A DNA stretch of 64,000 bases, taken from NCBI RefSeq assembly GCF_004564275.1, contig NZ_SPDV01000011.1, positions 21,999 to 85,998 of the forward strand, written 5' to 3'. The notes below the pieces were generated by a model. That model had not been told where the DNA came from and did no database searches. It worked only from the letters and a program-made list of their open reading frames with translations. The first letter of the stretch is position 1, and each line of letters starts with the position of its first letter. Of this stretch, positions 57,183 to 64,000 are shown piece after piece. Both the position numbers and the translations under genes were made by a program. This stretch comes from Sphingomonas parva (ex Maeng et al. 2020) (GTDB lineage: Bacteria; Pseudomonadota; Alphaproteobacteria; Sphingomonadales; Sphingomonadaceae).

Positions 57183-57800
57183 ATGGCAGTTCATTTTCAC
57201 GAAGAAGACCTTCCGGAGGGCGTCCTCGCTCCCGGTCCCGTGGCCGTCGACACCGAAGCGATGGGGCTCCACCCCGGCCGCGATCGGCTATGCGTCGTCC
57301 AAATTTCCGACGGCGGCGGCGACGAGCATCTCGTCCGCTTCGGCCCGAACAGCGATTATTCCGCCCCCAATCTGAAGGCGGTGCTGCGCGATCCGGAGCG
57401 GCTCAAGCTCTATCACTTTGCGCGCTTCGACCTTGCCATCATGGAAGCGTATCTCGGCGTCATGGCGGAGCCGGTCTATTGCACCAAGACCGCCTCGCGG
57501 CTCGTGCGCACCTATACCGATCGCCACGGCCTCAAGGAGCTGATCCGCGAGCTGCTCGCCATCGACATCTCGAAGCAGCAGCAATCGTCGGACTGGGGCG
57601 CGCCCGAGCTTTCGGACGCTCAGAAGGAATATGCGGCGTCGGACGTGCGTTTCCTGCACCAGCTGCGCGAGAAGCTCGACGAGCGGCTCGAGCGGGAAGG
57701 CCGCAGCGAGCTCGCCCGCGCATGCTTCGATTTTCTGCCCCACCGCGCCCGCCTGGACCTTGCAGGTTGGCCGGAAGTGGACATCTTTGCTCATATCTGA
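57183..57800 (+). CDS. rnd: Ribonuclease D-type 3'-5' exonuclease
   Basis: A 205-residue DEDDy exonuclease. Motif I is AVDTEAMGL, motif II LYHFARFDLAIM, and motif III YAASDVRFLHQL. It consists of the catalytic domain alone; the HRDC domains of E. coli RNase D are absent, as usual for this short alphaproteobacterial form. It matures or degrades structured RNA. It precedes lptC by 20 nt. Confidence 0.9.
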   Translation: MAVHFHEEDLPEGVLAPGPVAVDTEAMGLHPGRDRLCVVQISDGGGDEHLVRFGPNSDYSAPNLKAVLRDPERLKLYHFARFDLAIMEAYLGVMAEPVYCTKTASRLVRTYTDRHGLKELIRELLAIDISKQQQSSDWGAPELSDAQKEYAASDVRFLHQLREKLDERLEREGRSELARACFDFLPHRARLDLAGWPEVDIFAHI

Positions 57801-57820
57801 GTGGAGCATCGCACTGCGAA

Positions 57821-58459
57821 ATGACTGAGGCAGCCGATCCGGAACGGCGGGTGAAGCGAAGCTGGGCGGCGCCCGGCGGGCTCCACGACGTCGTCGTGAA
57901 GCTGCTGAAGGTCCTGCTACCGGCCGGTGTCGGGGTGCTCCTTGCCTATCTCCTGCTCTCGCCGCTCAGCAAGAATCGCGAGATCAGCTTCCTTCTCGAC
58001 AAGAACAAGGTCGACGTCGCCGGCGAGCGGCTGAAGGTTCAGTCGGCGCAATATCGCGGGCAGGACAATCAGGGCCGTCCGTTCACGATCAACGCGGACA
58101 AGGCGCTGCAGGCGACCTCGTCCGAGCCGGTCGTCGACATCGACGGAATGGCGGCCAGCATCCAGCTGGCGGACGGGCCGGCTCGGATCCAGGCGCCGAA
58201 GGGCCGCTACGACATGGACGCGCAGAAGGTCGATGTGCTCGGGCCGATTCTGATCACGGCGGCCGACGGCTACCGGCTGGAGACGAGCGACGTCCTCGTC
58301 GATCTCAACACCCATCGGCTGGGAAGCAGCAAGGGCGTCGAGGGGCAGATGCCGCTCGGTCGTTTCACTGCGCAGGAGATGACCGCCGATCTCCCGTCGC
58401 GCAAGGTCGTGCTTAGCGGAAGGGCGCGCTTGCATATCGAGCAGGGGGCGCTCAGATGA
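57821..58459 (+). CDS. lptC: LPS export protein LptC
   Basis: A 212-residue bitopic membrane protein. One helix (LLPAGVGVLLAYLLLSPLS) is followed by a periplasmic beta-jellyroll of OstA type (DVAGERLKVQSAQYRGQDNQGRPFTINADKAL). It forms part of the bridge that carries LPS from LptBFG to LptA. Overlap with lptA is ATGA. Confidence 0.9.
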   Translation: MTEAADPERRVKRSWAAPGGLHDVVVKLLKVLLPAGVGVLLAYLLLSPLSKNREISFLLDKNKVDVAGERLKVQSAQYRGQDNQGRPFTINADKALQATSSEPVVDIDGMAASIQLADGPARIQAPKGRYDMDAQKVDVLGPILITAADGYRLETSDVLVDLNTHRLGSSKGVEGQMPLGRFTAQEMTADLPSRKVVLSGRARLHIEQGALR

Positions 58460-58989
58460 CCCGCATGAAGACCTTCCTTCTCGCTTTTGGCGCCACGGCG
58501 GCGGCGATCGTCGCGCTTGCTCCGGCCATGAGCCAGACCTCGGCGTTAAAGGGCCACAACAGCAATGCCCCGGTGGACGTCGCTGCCGATCGCATCGAGG
58601 TGCAGGACCGCGCCGATCGCGCGATCTTTTCGGGTAACGTCGTCGTCAAGCAGGCCGAGCTGACGCTGAACGCGCCGCGGCTGACGGTCGCCTATTCCAA
58701 TGCCGGCGGCATCGAGATCGATCGTATCGACGCGAGCGGCGGCGTCACCGTTCGCAGCCCCTCCGAGACGGCCACCGGCCAATATGCGATCTACGATATC
58801 GACAGCCGGCTGATCACGCTGATCGGCGGGGTCTCGCTGATCCGCGGCGACAGCCGGGTGAACGGCGGCCGCCTCGTCATCAATCTGCGCGACGGCACGG
58901 CAGTCATCGATGGCGGCGCGCCGGCGGGCGTGTCGCAGCATTCCGGACGCGTCACCGGCACTTTCACGGTTCCGCAGCGCAACGACTGA
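58456..58989 (+). CDS. lptA: LPS transport periplasmic protein LptA
   Basis: A 177-residue periplasmic OstA-domain protein. Signal peptide about residues 1-26 (FLLAFGATAAAIVALAPAMS). The jellyroll repeats read VDVAADRIEVQDRADRAIFSGNVVVKQ and so on. It forms the LPS bridge across the periplasm. Coupled to lptC. Confidence 0.93.
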   Translation: MTRMKTFLLAFGATAAAIVALAPAMSQTSALKGHNSNAPVDVAADRIEVQDRADRAIFSGNVVVKQAELTLNAPRLTVAYSNAGGIEIDRIDASGGVTVRSPSETATGQYAIYDIDSRLITLIGGVSLIRGDSRVNGGRLVINLRDGTAVIDGGAPAGVSQHSGRVTGTFTVPQRND

Positions 58990-59102
58990 AGACCGGAGGC
59001 TCGGTGGGATCGGGCGGGGCCTGCACGGCGATCGCCTGAGGCGGGCGGGCAACGGCCCGGCGCTTTTCCGCGTCCCGCGACAGGCAGGAACGTGCTTGTC
59101 GG

Positions 59103-59131
59103 TTGAGGCCGCGGGCCGCTTCGCCTAAGTC
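59103..59131 (+). promoter_or_regulatory. Possible promoter for lptB-rpoN
   Basis: TTGAGG (59103-59108), a 17-nt spacer and TAAGTC (59126-59131) precede lptB by 23 nt, in a 165-bp gap after lptA. The -35 equals that of the coxB promoter, but the -10 is weak. Confidence 0.3.
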
Positions 59132-59154
59132 TTTGAGCAGAAAAGTAGGACGCC

Positions 59155-59934
59155 ATGAACGACGCCAGCCTGATCGAACGACCGGAAGGGTCCGCTTATG
59201 CGGCCGATCCGTCGCGCGGGCTCTCGGTCGTCTCCATCGCCAAGAGCTACGATCGCAAGGTCGTGCTGAAGGACGTCTCGCTCGGCGTCGATCGAGGTGA
59301 GGTCGTCGGCCTGCTCGGCCCCAACGGCGCCGGCAAGACGACCTGCTTCTACTCGGTAATGGGTCTCGTCCGGCCCGACAGCGGTCGCATCATCCTCGAT
59401 GGAGAGGACATCACCGGTCTCCCGATGTATCGCCGCGCGATCCTGGGTCTCGGATATCTGCCGCAGGAGACGTCGATCTTCCGCGGCCTCACCGTCGCGC
59501 AGAACATCATGGCGGTGCTCGAGGTCGCCGAGCGTGACCGCAAGGCACGGCGCGAGCGGCTCGAGCAACTTCTCGAGGAGTTCCACATCGGGCACTTGCG
59601 CGACGCGCCGGCGATGGCGCTGTCCGGCGGCGAGCGGCGCCGCTGCGAGATCGCCCGCGCACTCGCAGCCAATCCGTCCATCATGCTGCTCGACGAGCCG
59701 TTCGCCGGCATCGATCCGATCTCGATCTCCGACATTCGCGATCTTGTGAAGGAGCTGAAGAAGCGCGACATCGGCGTGCTGATCACCGATCACAACGTCC
59801 GCGAGACGCTCGACATCGTCGATCGCGCCTGCATCATCTACGATGGTCAGGTGCTGTTCGCCGGCAGCCCGGAGGCGCTGGTCGCGGATCCCAACGTGCG
59901 GCGCCTCTATCTCGGCGAGAGCTTCGAGCTCTAG
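59155..59934 (+). CDS. lptB: LPS export ABC transporter ATPase LptB
   Basis: A 259-residue ABC ATPase powering LPS extraction. Walker A GPNGAGKTT (about residue 55), signature LSGGERRR, and Walker B LLDEPFAGIDP with H-loop ITDHNVRETL. It has a short N-terminal extension beyond the usual 240 residues. rpoN follows by 2 nt. Confidence 0.95.
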   Translation: MNDASLIERPEGSAYAADPSRGLSVVSIAKSYDRKVVLKDVSLGVDRGEVVGLLGPNGAGKTTCFYSVMGLVRPDSGRIILDGEDITGLPMYRRAILGLGYLPQETSIFRGLTVAQNIMAVLEVAERDRKARRERLEQLLEEFHIGHLRDAPAMALSGGERRRCEIARALAANPSIMLLDEPFAGIDPISISDIRDLVKELKKRDIGVLITDHNVRETLDIVDRACIIYDGQVLFAGSPEALVADPNVRRLYLGESFEL

Positions 59935-59936
59935 CC

Positions 59937-61463
59937 ATGGCGCTCGGGCCGCGCCTCGATCTCAGGCAAAGCCAGTCGCTGGTGATGACTCCCCAGCTCC
60001 AGCAGGCCATCCGCCTGCTGGCGCTGTCGAACCTCGAGATCGAGAGCTTCATCGCCGAGGAACTCGAGAAGAATCCGCTGCTCGAGAGCGCGGGGGGCGA
60101 TGACGACCGCACCGATCCCGCCGACACGGGCGAGGCGCCCGCGGTCGACCGGGACGAGCCCGAGACGGTCGACGAGCTGCTCGCCTCGGGCGGCGGCGAG
60201 GCGGCGCTCGACATCGATCTCGACAATGAGAACCTTCACCAGGACAGCGCCTCGGATCGCGGCGGACTCGACGGCGGCCTCGGCCTCGAGGGGATCGGCG
60301 GCGGATCGGGCGAGGCGGGCGAGGGGCCCGATTTCGACAGCTTCGCCAGCGAGGCGCCTTCGCTGCACGAGCACCTCCTTGCCCAGGCGGGTGAGCGACT
60401 GTCCGCCGGCGACCTGCTGATCGCGCAGGCGATCATCGAGCAGATCGAGGAGACGGGCTATTTCTTCGCTTCTCTGCTCGACATCGCGCACCGTCTCGGC
60501 GCGCCGCTGGGCGATGTCGAACGGGTGCTGGCCGTCGTCCAGGCGCTGGATCCGCCCGGGGTCGCCGCGCGCTCCCTCTCCGAATGCCTCGCGCTCCAGG
60601 CCAGGGACGCCGATCGCTACGATCCGGCCATGGCGCGGCTGATCGACAATCTCGATTATCTCGCCAAGGGCAATCTCGCAGCTCTCAGGCGCATCTGCGG
60701 TGTCGACGATGAGGATCTCGCGGACATGATCCGGGAGCTGCGCGCCTACGATCCCAAGCCCGGCTGCCGCTTCGGCCACGACCGGGTCGACGCGGTGGTT
60801 CCCGATGTCTTCGTGGCCCGTCGCGCCGGCGGTTGGGCCGTCGAGCTGAACGGCGCGACCCTGCCGCGGCTGCTGGTCAATCGCAGCTATTATGTCGAGC
60901 TTTCGGGCGAGGCGCAGGATCGCCAGTCGAAGGCGTGGCTGTCTGAATGCCTGGCCAGCGCCAATTGGCTGACCAAGGCGCTCGATCAGCGCGCCCGCAC
61001 GATCGTCAAGGTGTCGAGCGAGATCGTGAAGCAACAGGACGGCTTCTTCCGCAACGGCGTCTCTCACCTCCGGCCGCTGACGCTGAAGACGGTGGCCGAG
61101 GCAATCGGCATGCACGAATCGACGGTGAGCCGCGTCACCTCGAACAAATACCTCTCCTGCGATCGCGGCCTGTTCGAGCTCAAATATTTCTTCACCAGCG
61201 GCATCCAGAGCGCCGACGGCGGCGACGCGGTCTCGGCCGAGGCGGTGAAGAGCCAGCTGAAGGCGCTGATCACCGCGGAGAGGGCGGACGCGATTCTGTC
61301 CGACGATCAACTGGTCGATCTGCTGCGCGCCAAGGGCTTCGACATCGCCCGCCGCACCGTCGCCAAATATCGCGAGGCAATGGGCATCGGATCCTCGGTC
61401 CAGCGCCGCCGGCAGAAGGCGCTTGGCGCCGAGCGCCCGCGCGAGGCGAGCGGGTGGCGCTGA
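59937..61463 (+). CDS. rpoN: RNA polymerase sigma-54 factor
   Basis: A 508-residue sigma-54. Region I is Gln/Leu-rich (LRQSQSLVMTPQLQQAIRLLALSNLEI), then an acidic region II and the core-binding domain. The DNA-binding part has MHESTVSRVTSNKYLSC and the RpoN box ARRTVAKYRE at about residue 472. It directs genes with -24/-12 promoters and needs an enhancer-binding activator. The usual downstream genes hpf and ptsN are not here. Confidence 0.96.
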   Translation: MALGPRLDLRQSQSLVMTPQLQQAIRLLALSNLEIESFIAEELEKNPLLESAGGDDDRTDPADTGEAPAVDRDEPETVDELLASGGGEAALDIDLDNENLHQDSASDRGGLDGGLGLEGIGGGSGEAGEGPDFDSFASEAPSLHEHLLAQAGERLSAGDLLIAQAIIEQIEETGYFFASLLDIAHRLGAPLGDVERVLAVVQALDPPGVAARSLSECLALQARDADRYDPAMARLIDNLDYLAKGNLAALRRICGVDDEDLADMIRELRAYDPKPGCRFGHDRVDAVVPDVFVARRAGGWAVELNGATLPRLLVNRSYYVELSGEAQDRQSKAWLSECLASANWLTKALDQRARTIVKVSSEIVKQQDGFFRNGVSHLRPLTLKTVAEAIGMHESTVSRVTSNKYLSCDRGLFELKYFFTSGIQSADGGDAVSAEAVKSQLKALITAERADAILSDDQLVDLLRAKGFDIARRTVAKYREAMGIGSSVQRRRQKALGAERPREASGWR

Positions 61464-61552
61464 GCCGCTGACGGTCTTGCCCCGGCGTGCGATTGCGTCG
61501 CCGCCGCCGCCGCTATATCGCGCCCGCACTCTCACTGCAGGTACACGCGCGT

Positions 61553-62344
61553 ATGACAGCCCAGCCCAGGATCCTCGTACTCGCCGGGCGCCGCTCGTCC
61601 ACGCTCGACCCGCTCGCCGCGAAGCTGGGGGTCAGCCACAAATGCCTGGTGCCGGTGCGCGGCGAGGCGATGGTCGGCCGGGTGCTGCGCATCGCCGACG
61701 AAGCGTTCCCGGAGGCGCCGCTGTTCGTCTCCGTCGAGGATTTCGCCGTTATCGCGGATGAGCCGACGGTCAAGCGGCTGCACGCCGCCGGGCGGCTCAC
61801 CCCGGTCGAGGCCCAGCACCACATCGTCGACAGCGTCGTCGCGGCGAGCGAGACCACCGGCTTCCCGCTGCTGATCACCACCGCCGACAATGTGCTGATG
61901 ACGGCCGAAGGGCTGCATGCGATCGTCGCGGAGGGCGTCAGGGGCGATGCCGATGCGATCGTCATGCTGGCCGAGCGGGAAGACATCATGGCCGCGCATC
62001 CCGATGGCCAGCGCCGCTTCTACAAATTCCGCGGCGGCGGCTATTCCAACTGCAACCTGTTCTGGCTCCGCAGTGATCGGGCGCTGAAGGCGACCGAGAG
62101 CTTCCGCTACGGCGGCCAGTTCGCCAAGCGTAAGAAAGATGCGGTGCGGGCGCTCGGTCTCACCACGCTCTTCCTCTACCTCTCCGGTCTGGTGACGATC
62201 GAAGGCATGTTCCGACACTTCTCGCGCCGCTTCCGGGTCAGGCTGAAGCCCCTCGTGATGCGTGATGGCCGCCTCGCCATCGACGTCGACAACGAGCGCA
62301 CCTACCGTGTCGCCGAGGAAATTCTGGCGCGGGACGCCGCATAG
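61553..62344 (+). CDS. MobA-like NTP transferase (paralogue B)
   Basis: A 263-residue protein similar along its length to the gene at 14550-15362. The N-terminus LVLAGRRSSTLDPLAAKLGV, the loop HKCLVPVRGEAM and PLLITTADNVLMTAEGLH match. The C-terminal half shares YSNCNLFWL and an Arg-rich helical region. A Rossmann-like NTP-binding fold with an Asp for metal is expected. It follows rpoN by 89 nt. The activated metabolite is unknown; the first paralogue sits beside a CDP-alcohol transferase. Confidence 0.75.
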   Translation: MTAQPRILVLAGRRSSTLDPLAAKLGVSHKCLVPVRGEAMVGRVLRIADEAFPEAPLFVSVEDFAVIADEPTVKRLHAAGRLTPVEAQHHIVDSVVAASETTGFPLLITTADNVLMTAEGLHAIVAEGVRGDADAIVMLAEREDIMAAHPDGQRRFYKFRGGGYSNCNLFWLRSDRALKATESFRYGGQFAKRKKDAVRALGLTTLFLYLSGLVTIEGMFRHFSRRFRVRLKPLVMRDGRLAIDVDNERTYRVAEEILARDAA

Positions 62345-62423
62345 CCTGCTCGGCCCGCCCGCGCGCGAGCAACGAACCCGCCGCCCGCCGGTTGTCGCAC
62401 TCCGCACCTGATGGAGACGGATC

Positions 62424-62561
62424 ATGACCGACGACAAGAAGAAGGGCGATTTCGACCAGTGGCAGAAAGAAGACAAGGGCGGCGATCAGAAGCAGCGCGA
62501 CAACCGCAACGAGGACAGCCGCACCGGCAATCAGAACTCCGGCCACGGCGGCCATCGCTGA
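62424..62561 (+). CDS. 45-residue hydrophilic micropeptide
   Basis: MTDDKKKGDFDQWQKEDKGG at the start, then Gln/Asn/Gly-rich sequence ending GGHR. There are no hydrophobic residues to fold a core, so it is probably disordered. TGGAGACGG precedes the ATG at 62424. A GC hairpin (GCGGCTCCGGCG...CGCCGGAGCCGC, 62587-62620) follows. The composition is like desiccation- or stress-linked small proteins; function unknown. Confidence 0.55.
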   Translation: MTDDKKKGDFDQWQKEDKGGDQKQRDNRNEDSRTGNQNSGHGGHR

Positions 62562-62695
62562 TCGGGCGCGCACCCGGAAATGCATAGCGGCTCCGGCGAG
62601 GGGACATCCGCCGGAGCCGCAGTCTCCCGCTCACTGCGGGAAGCTTGTTCGGGGGTGATGGGCCGGGCGAAGTGCCCGGCCCGACCCCCCCGGGG

Positions 62696-63259
62696 TCAGA
62701 AGTTAACGCCGACGCCGAGCAGCACCTGGTGGCGCGTCACGTCGTTCTCGTAATTCGAGTAGCGATACTCGACCTTGCCGTAGACCTTCTCGCCGATCGC
62801 GTGCTGATAGCCGGCGCCGAGGCGGAAGCCGTCGAGGTTCTCGCCGTCGCTGGTCGTGACTCCGGCCGGCGTCGTATAGGCGAAGCGGAAGCGGGCGTTG
62901 GTGTATCCGGCCAGAGCGTAGAGCGTGCCCTTGTCGCTGACCTTGTAGCCGAGGCGCACCGCCGCCGCGAGGTCGCGGCCGGCGTCGAGGCAGGCGCGGT
63001 CATTGGCGACCACGACGCTGGTCTCGCACTCTTCCATCGTGTTCAGATCGGCGCTGAGGTCGAGACCGACGGTCATCTTCTCGCCGACCGGCAAGTCGTA
63101 GCCGAGGCCGATACCGTAGGTGATGCCGCTCTCGCCGTCACCGTCGGCGGAGGCGTGATCCCAGCCGCCGTGGACCTCGGCGCGGAACCCTTCCGCGGCC
63201 GCCGGAGTGGCGACAAGGACGGCGCTGCCCGCCAGCATAATGAAAACGTACTTCTTCAC
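62696..63259 (-). CDS. Outer-membrane beta-barrel protein
   Basis: A 187-residue exported barrel of the OmpA-like/opacity-type class. Signal peptide about residues 1-22 (FIMLAGSAVLVATPAAA). Alternating strands read ITYGIGLGYDLPVG, LAAAVRLGYKV, GTLYALAGYTNARF, YGKVEYRYSNYEN and the C-terminal HQVLLGVGVNF with the terminal Phe. GTG at 63259 has AAAGGGAG 7 nt upstream. It lacks the OmpA peptidoglycan domain. Confidence 0.85.
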   Translation of the reverse strand: MKKYVFIMLAGSAVLVATPAAAEGFRAEVHGGWDHASADGDGESGITYGIGLGYDLPVGEKMTVGLDLSADLNTMEECETSVVVANDRACLDAGRDLAAAVRLGYKVSDKGTLYALAGYTNARFRFAYTTPAGVTTSDGENLDGFRLGAGYQHAIGEKVYGKVEYRYSNYENDVTRHQVLLGVGVNF

Positions 63260-63368
63260 GTGAGTGCTCCCTTTCGATCGCCGCCCCTGCGACGGCGCCT
63301 TCTTGTTTGTCGTTGACGATGTTGGTGATGCAGGGCCGGCTTCCCCTGGGGTCCGGCCATCCTCAGCT

Positions 63369-63485
63369 TCAGCTGGCGGCAACGCTCATCACCGTGAGCG
63401 TGCCGCTGAGAACGCTGGCGCTGCAGCCGAGAGCGACCGCGGCAACCAGGAGATAGCGAAGCGTCGCCTTCTCAATGTAATACAT
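63369..63485 (-). CDS. 38-residue membrane micropeptide
   Basis: MYYIEKATLRYLLVAAVALG begins it, then a Ser/Thr/Val-rich C-terminus (SGTLTVMSVAAS). One membrane helix is expected. AAGGAG sits 7 nt before ATG 63485, a good initiation site. It lies 110 bp upstream of the barrel-protein gene on the same strand and might share its transcript. Function unknown. Confidence 0.5.
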   Translation of the reverse strand: MYYIEKATLRYLLVAAVALGCSASVLSGTLTVMSVAAS

Positions 63486-63661
63486 GAATAGTCTCCTTCG
63501 TGGCGCAACCTCGCGGCTGACCCGGTGCTTTTCGCCGCCGGCTGTTTCAGGCGGATGCCACGCAAGAGCCTTTTTTGTTTCGATTGTTACACTTGGATGC
63601 TGCTCCTCCGAGCCGGCCATGCTATAGGCCGCGCCAAGGAGCTTCTTGGGGGAGAAGTCGG

Positions 63662-64000
63662 TTGCCTCGCGACGTTGCGATACCCTGTGCGCTGGAGACG
63701 GTGATCGAATCGTCGCTCAACGCGATTCTGATGATCGATGCGCGCGGGCTGATCCTCGAGTTCAATCCGGCTGCCGAGGCTGCCTTCGGCTACGCGCGCG
63801 AGGACATGATCGGCCGCTCGATTGAAAGCTTCATCGTGCCCGATCCGGCTCGCGAGGCCGAGCGGCAGCGGCTGCTGCGCTTCATCCAGGGAGAACGGAG
63901 CACCCCGGGCGCCATCCGCGTCGAGGTGGAGGGCATCGCGCGCGGCGGCGCGGTGGTTCCGCTGGAGGTGACGATCACCGGCCTCGAGATCGAGGGCGCG
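63662..64000 (+). CDS. PAS-domain signalling protein, N-terminal part (runs off the right edge)
   Basis: This is 113 codons of a sensor that opens with a PAS domain: AILMIDARGLILEFNPAAEAAFGYAREDMIGRSI. The region PDPAREAERQRLLRFI and a following VEVEGIARGGAVVPLEVTI fit the standard PAS core. TTG 63662 is the likely start, 7 nt after GGAG. The output domain (histidine kinase, GGDEF or other) is beyond the window. No flavin-binding cysteine motif is present, so it is not a LOV domain. Confidence 0.75.
   Translation, partial: MPRDVAIPCALETVIESSLNAILMIDARGLILEFNPAAEAAFGYAREDMIGRSIESFIVPDPAREAERQRLLRFIQGERSTPGAIRVEVEGIARGGAVVPLEVTITGLEIEGA

Overview
The window is chromosomal DNA of a high-GC alphaproteobacterium, most likely a sphingomonad (Sphingomonadaceae or Erythrobacteraceae relative). 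The pointers are the gene families and their order: pyrE-pdxJ-acpS-lepB; an aa3-type coxB-coxA-ctaB-coxF-ctaG-coxC-DUF983-SURF1 block; lptC-lptA-lptB-rpoN; and a LOV-HTH regulator resembling EL222 of Erythrobacter. Many genes are joined by ATGA or GTGA overlaps. No rRNA, tRNA, CRISPR array, IS element, prophage or plasmid function was seen. Most long antisense reading frames are GC-driven shadows and are not annotated.

Layout. 1-5146: a partial PQQ-alcohol dehydrogenase, a small lipoprotein, a FAD/Rieske oxidoreductase, a DUF2383 stress protein, and a group III truncated haemoglobin divergent from a ferredoxin-reductase-type flavoprotein. 5143-10546: histidine utilisation (an arginase-family hutG candidate, then hutI-hutU-hutH). 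10543-15362: an uninterrupted continuation of the hut operon into GMC oxidoreductase, CDP-alcohol phosphatidyltransferase and HIT genes, followed by two nucleotidyltransferases; together this looks like an uncharacterised phospholipid or polar head-group pathway. 15365-18369: a blue-light LOV-HTH regulator and a flotillin/NfeD-like pair. 18551-24594: assorted metabolism (flavin reductase, prolyl-4-hydroxylase-like oxygenase plus amidohydrolase, RcnB-like protein, orphan 2Fe-2S subunit, dienoyl-CoA isomerase), rpsU and a membrane FKBP.

24647-28391 (minus) carries pyrE, pdxJ, acpS, lepB and an AI-2E permease. 28563-35107 (plus) is the cytochrome c oxidase operon, divergent from pyrE, with a good sigma70-type promoter. 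35133-41283 is a glycan locus: a PilZ protein, a GH1-like hydrolase fused to a RmlD-like reductase, a TylF-type methyltransferase and a glycosyltransferase fused to UDP-galactopyranose mutase. 41419-44887: NAD synthetase coupled to a CinA/PncC amidase, then a haemerythrin gene behind a general-stress (EcfG-like) promoter. 44925-48613: polyprenyl diphosphate synthase, a two-component system and a PepSY protein. 48805-53170: a lipoprotein, an 18-residue micro-ORF behind a 14-nt match to the 16S rRNA tail, a HerA-like ATPase and a TauE/TIGR02186 pair. 53243-57800: YgfZ, dihydroorotase, a glycine-rich double cold-shock protein, TerC and RNase D. 57821-62344: the LPS-export genes, rpoN and a second nucleotidyltransferase. 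62424-64000: two micropeptides, an outer-membrane protein and a partial PAS-domain protein.

The best candidates for undescribed biology are the head-group cluster fused onto the hut operon, the glycan locus with two unusual fusion enzymes, and the micro-ORF with the near-perfect ribosome-binding site.
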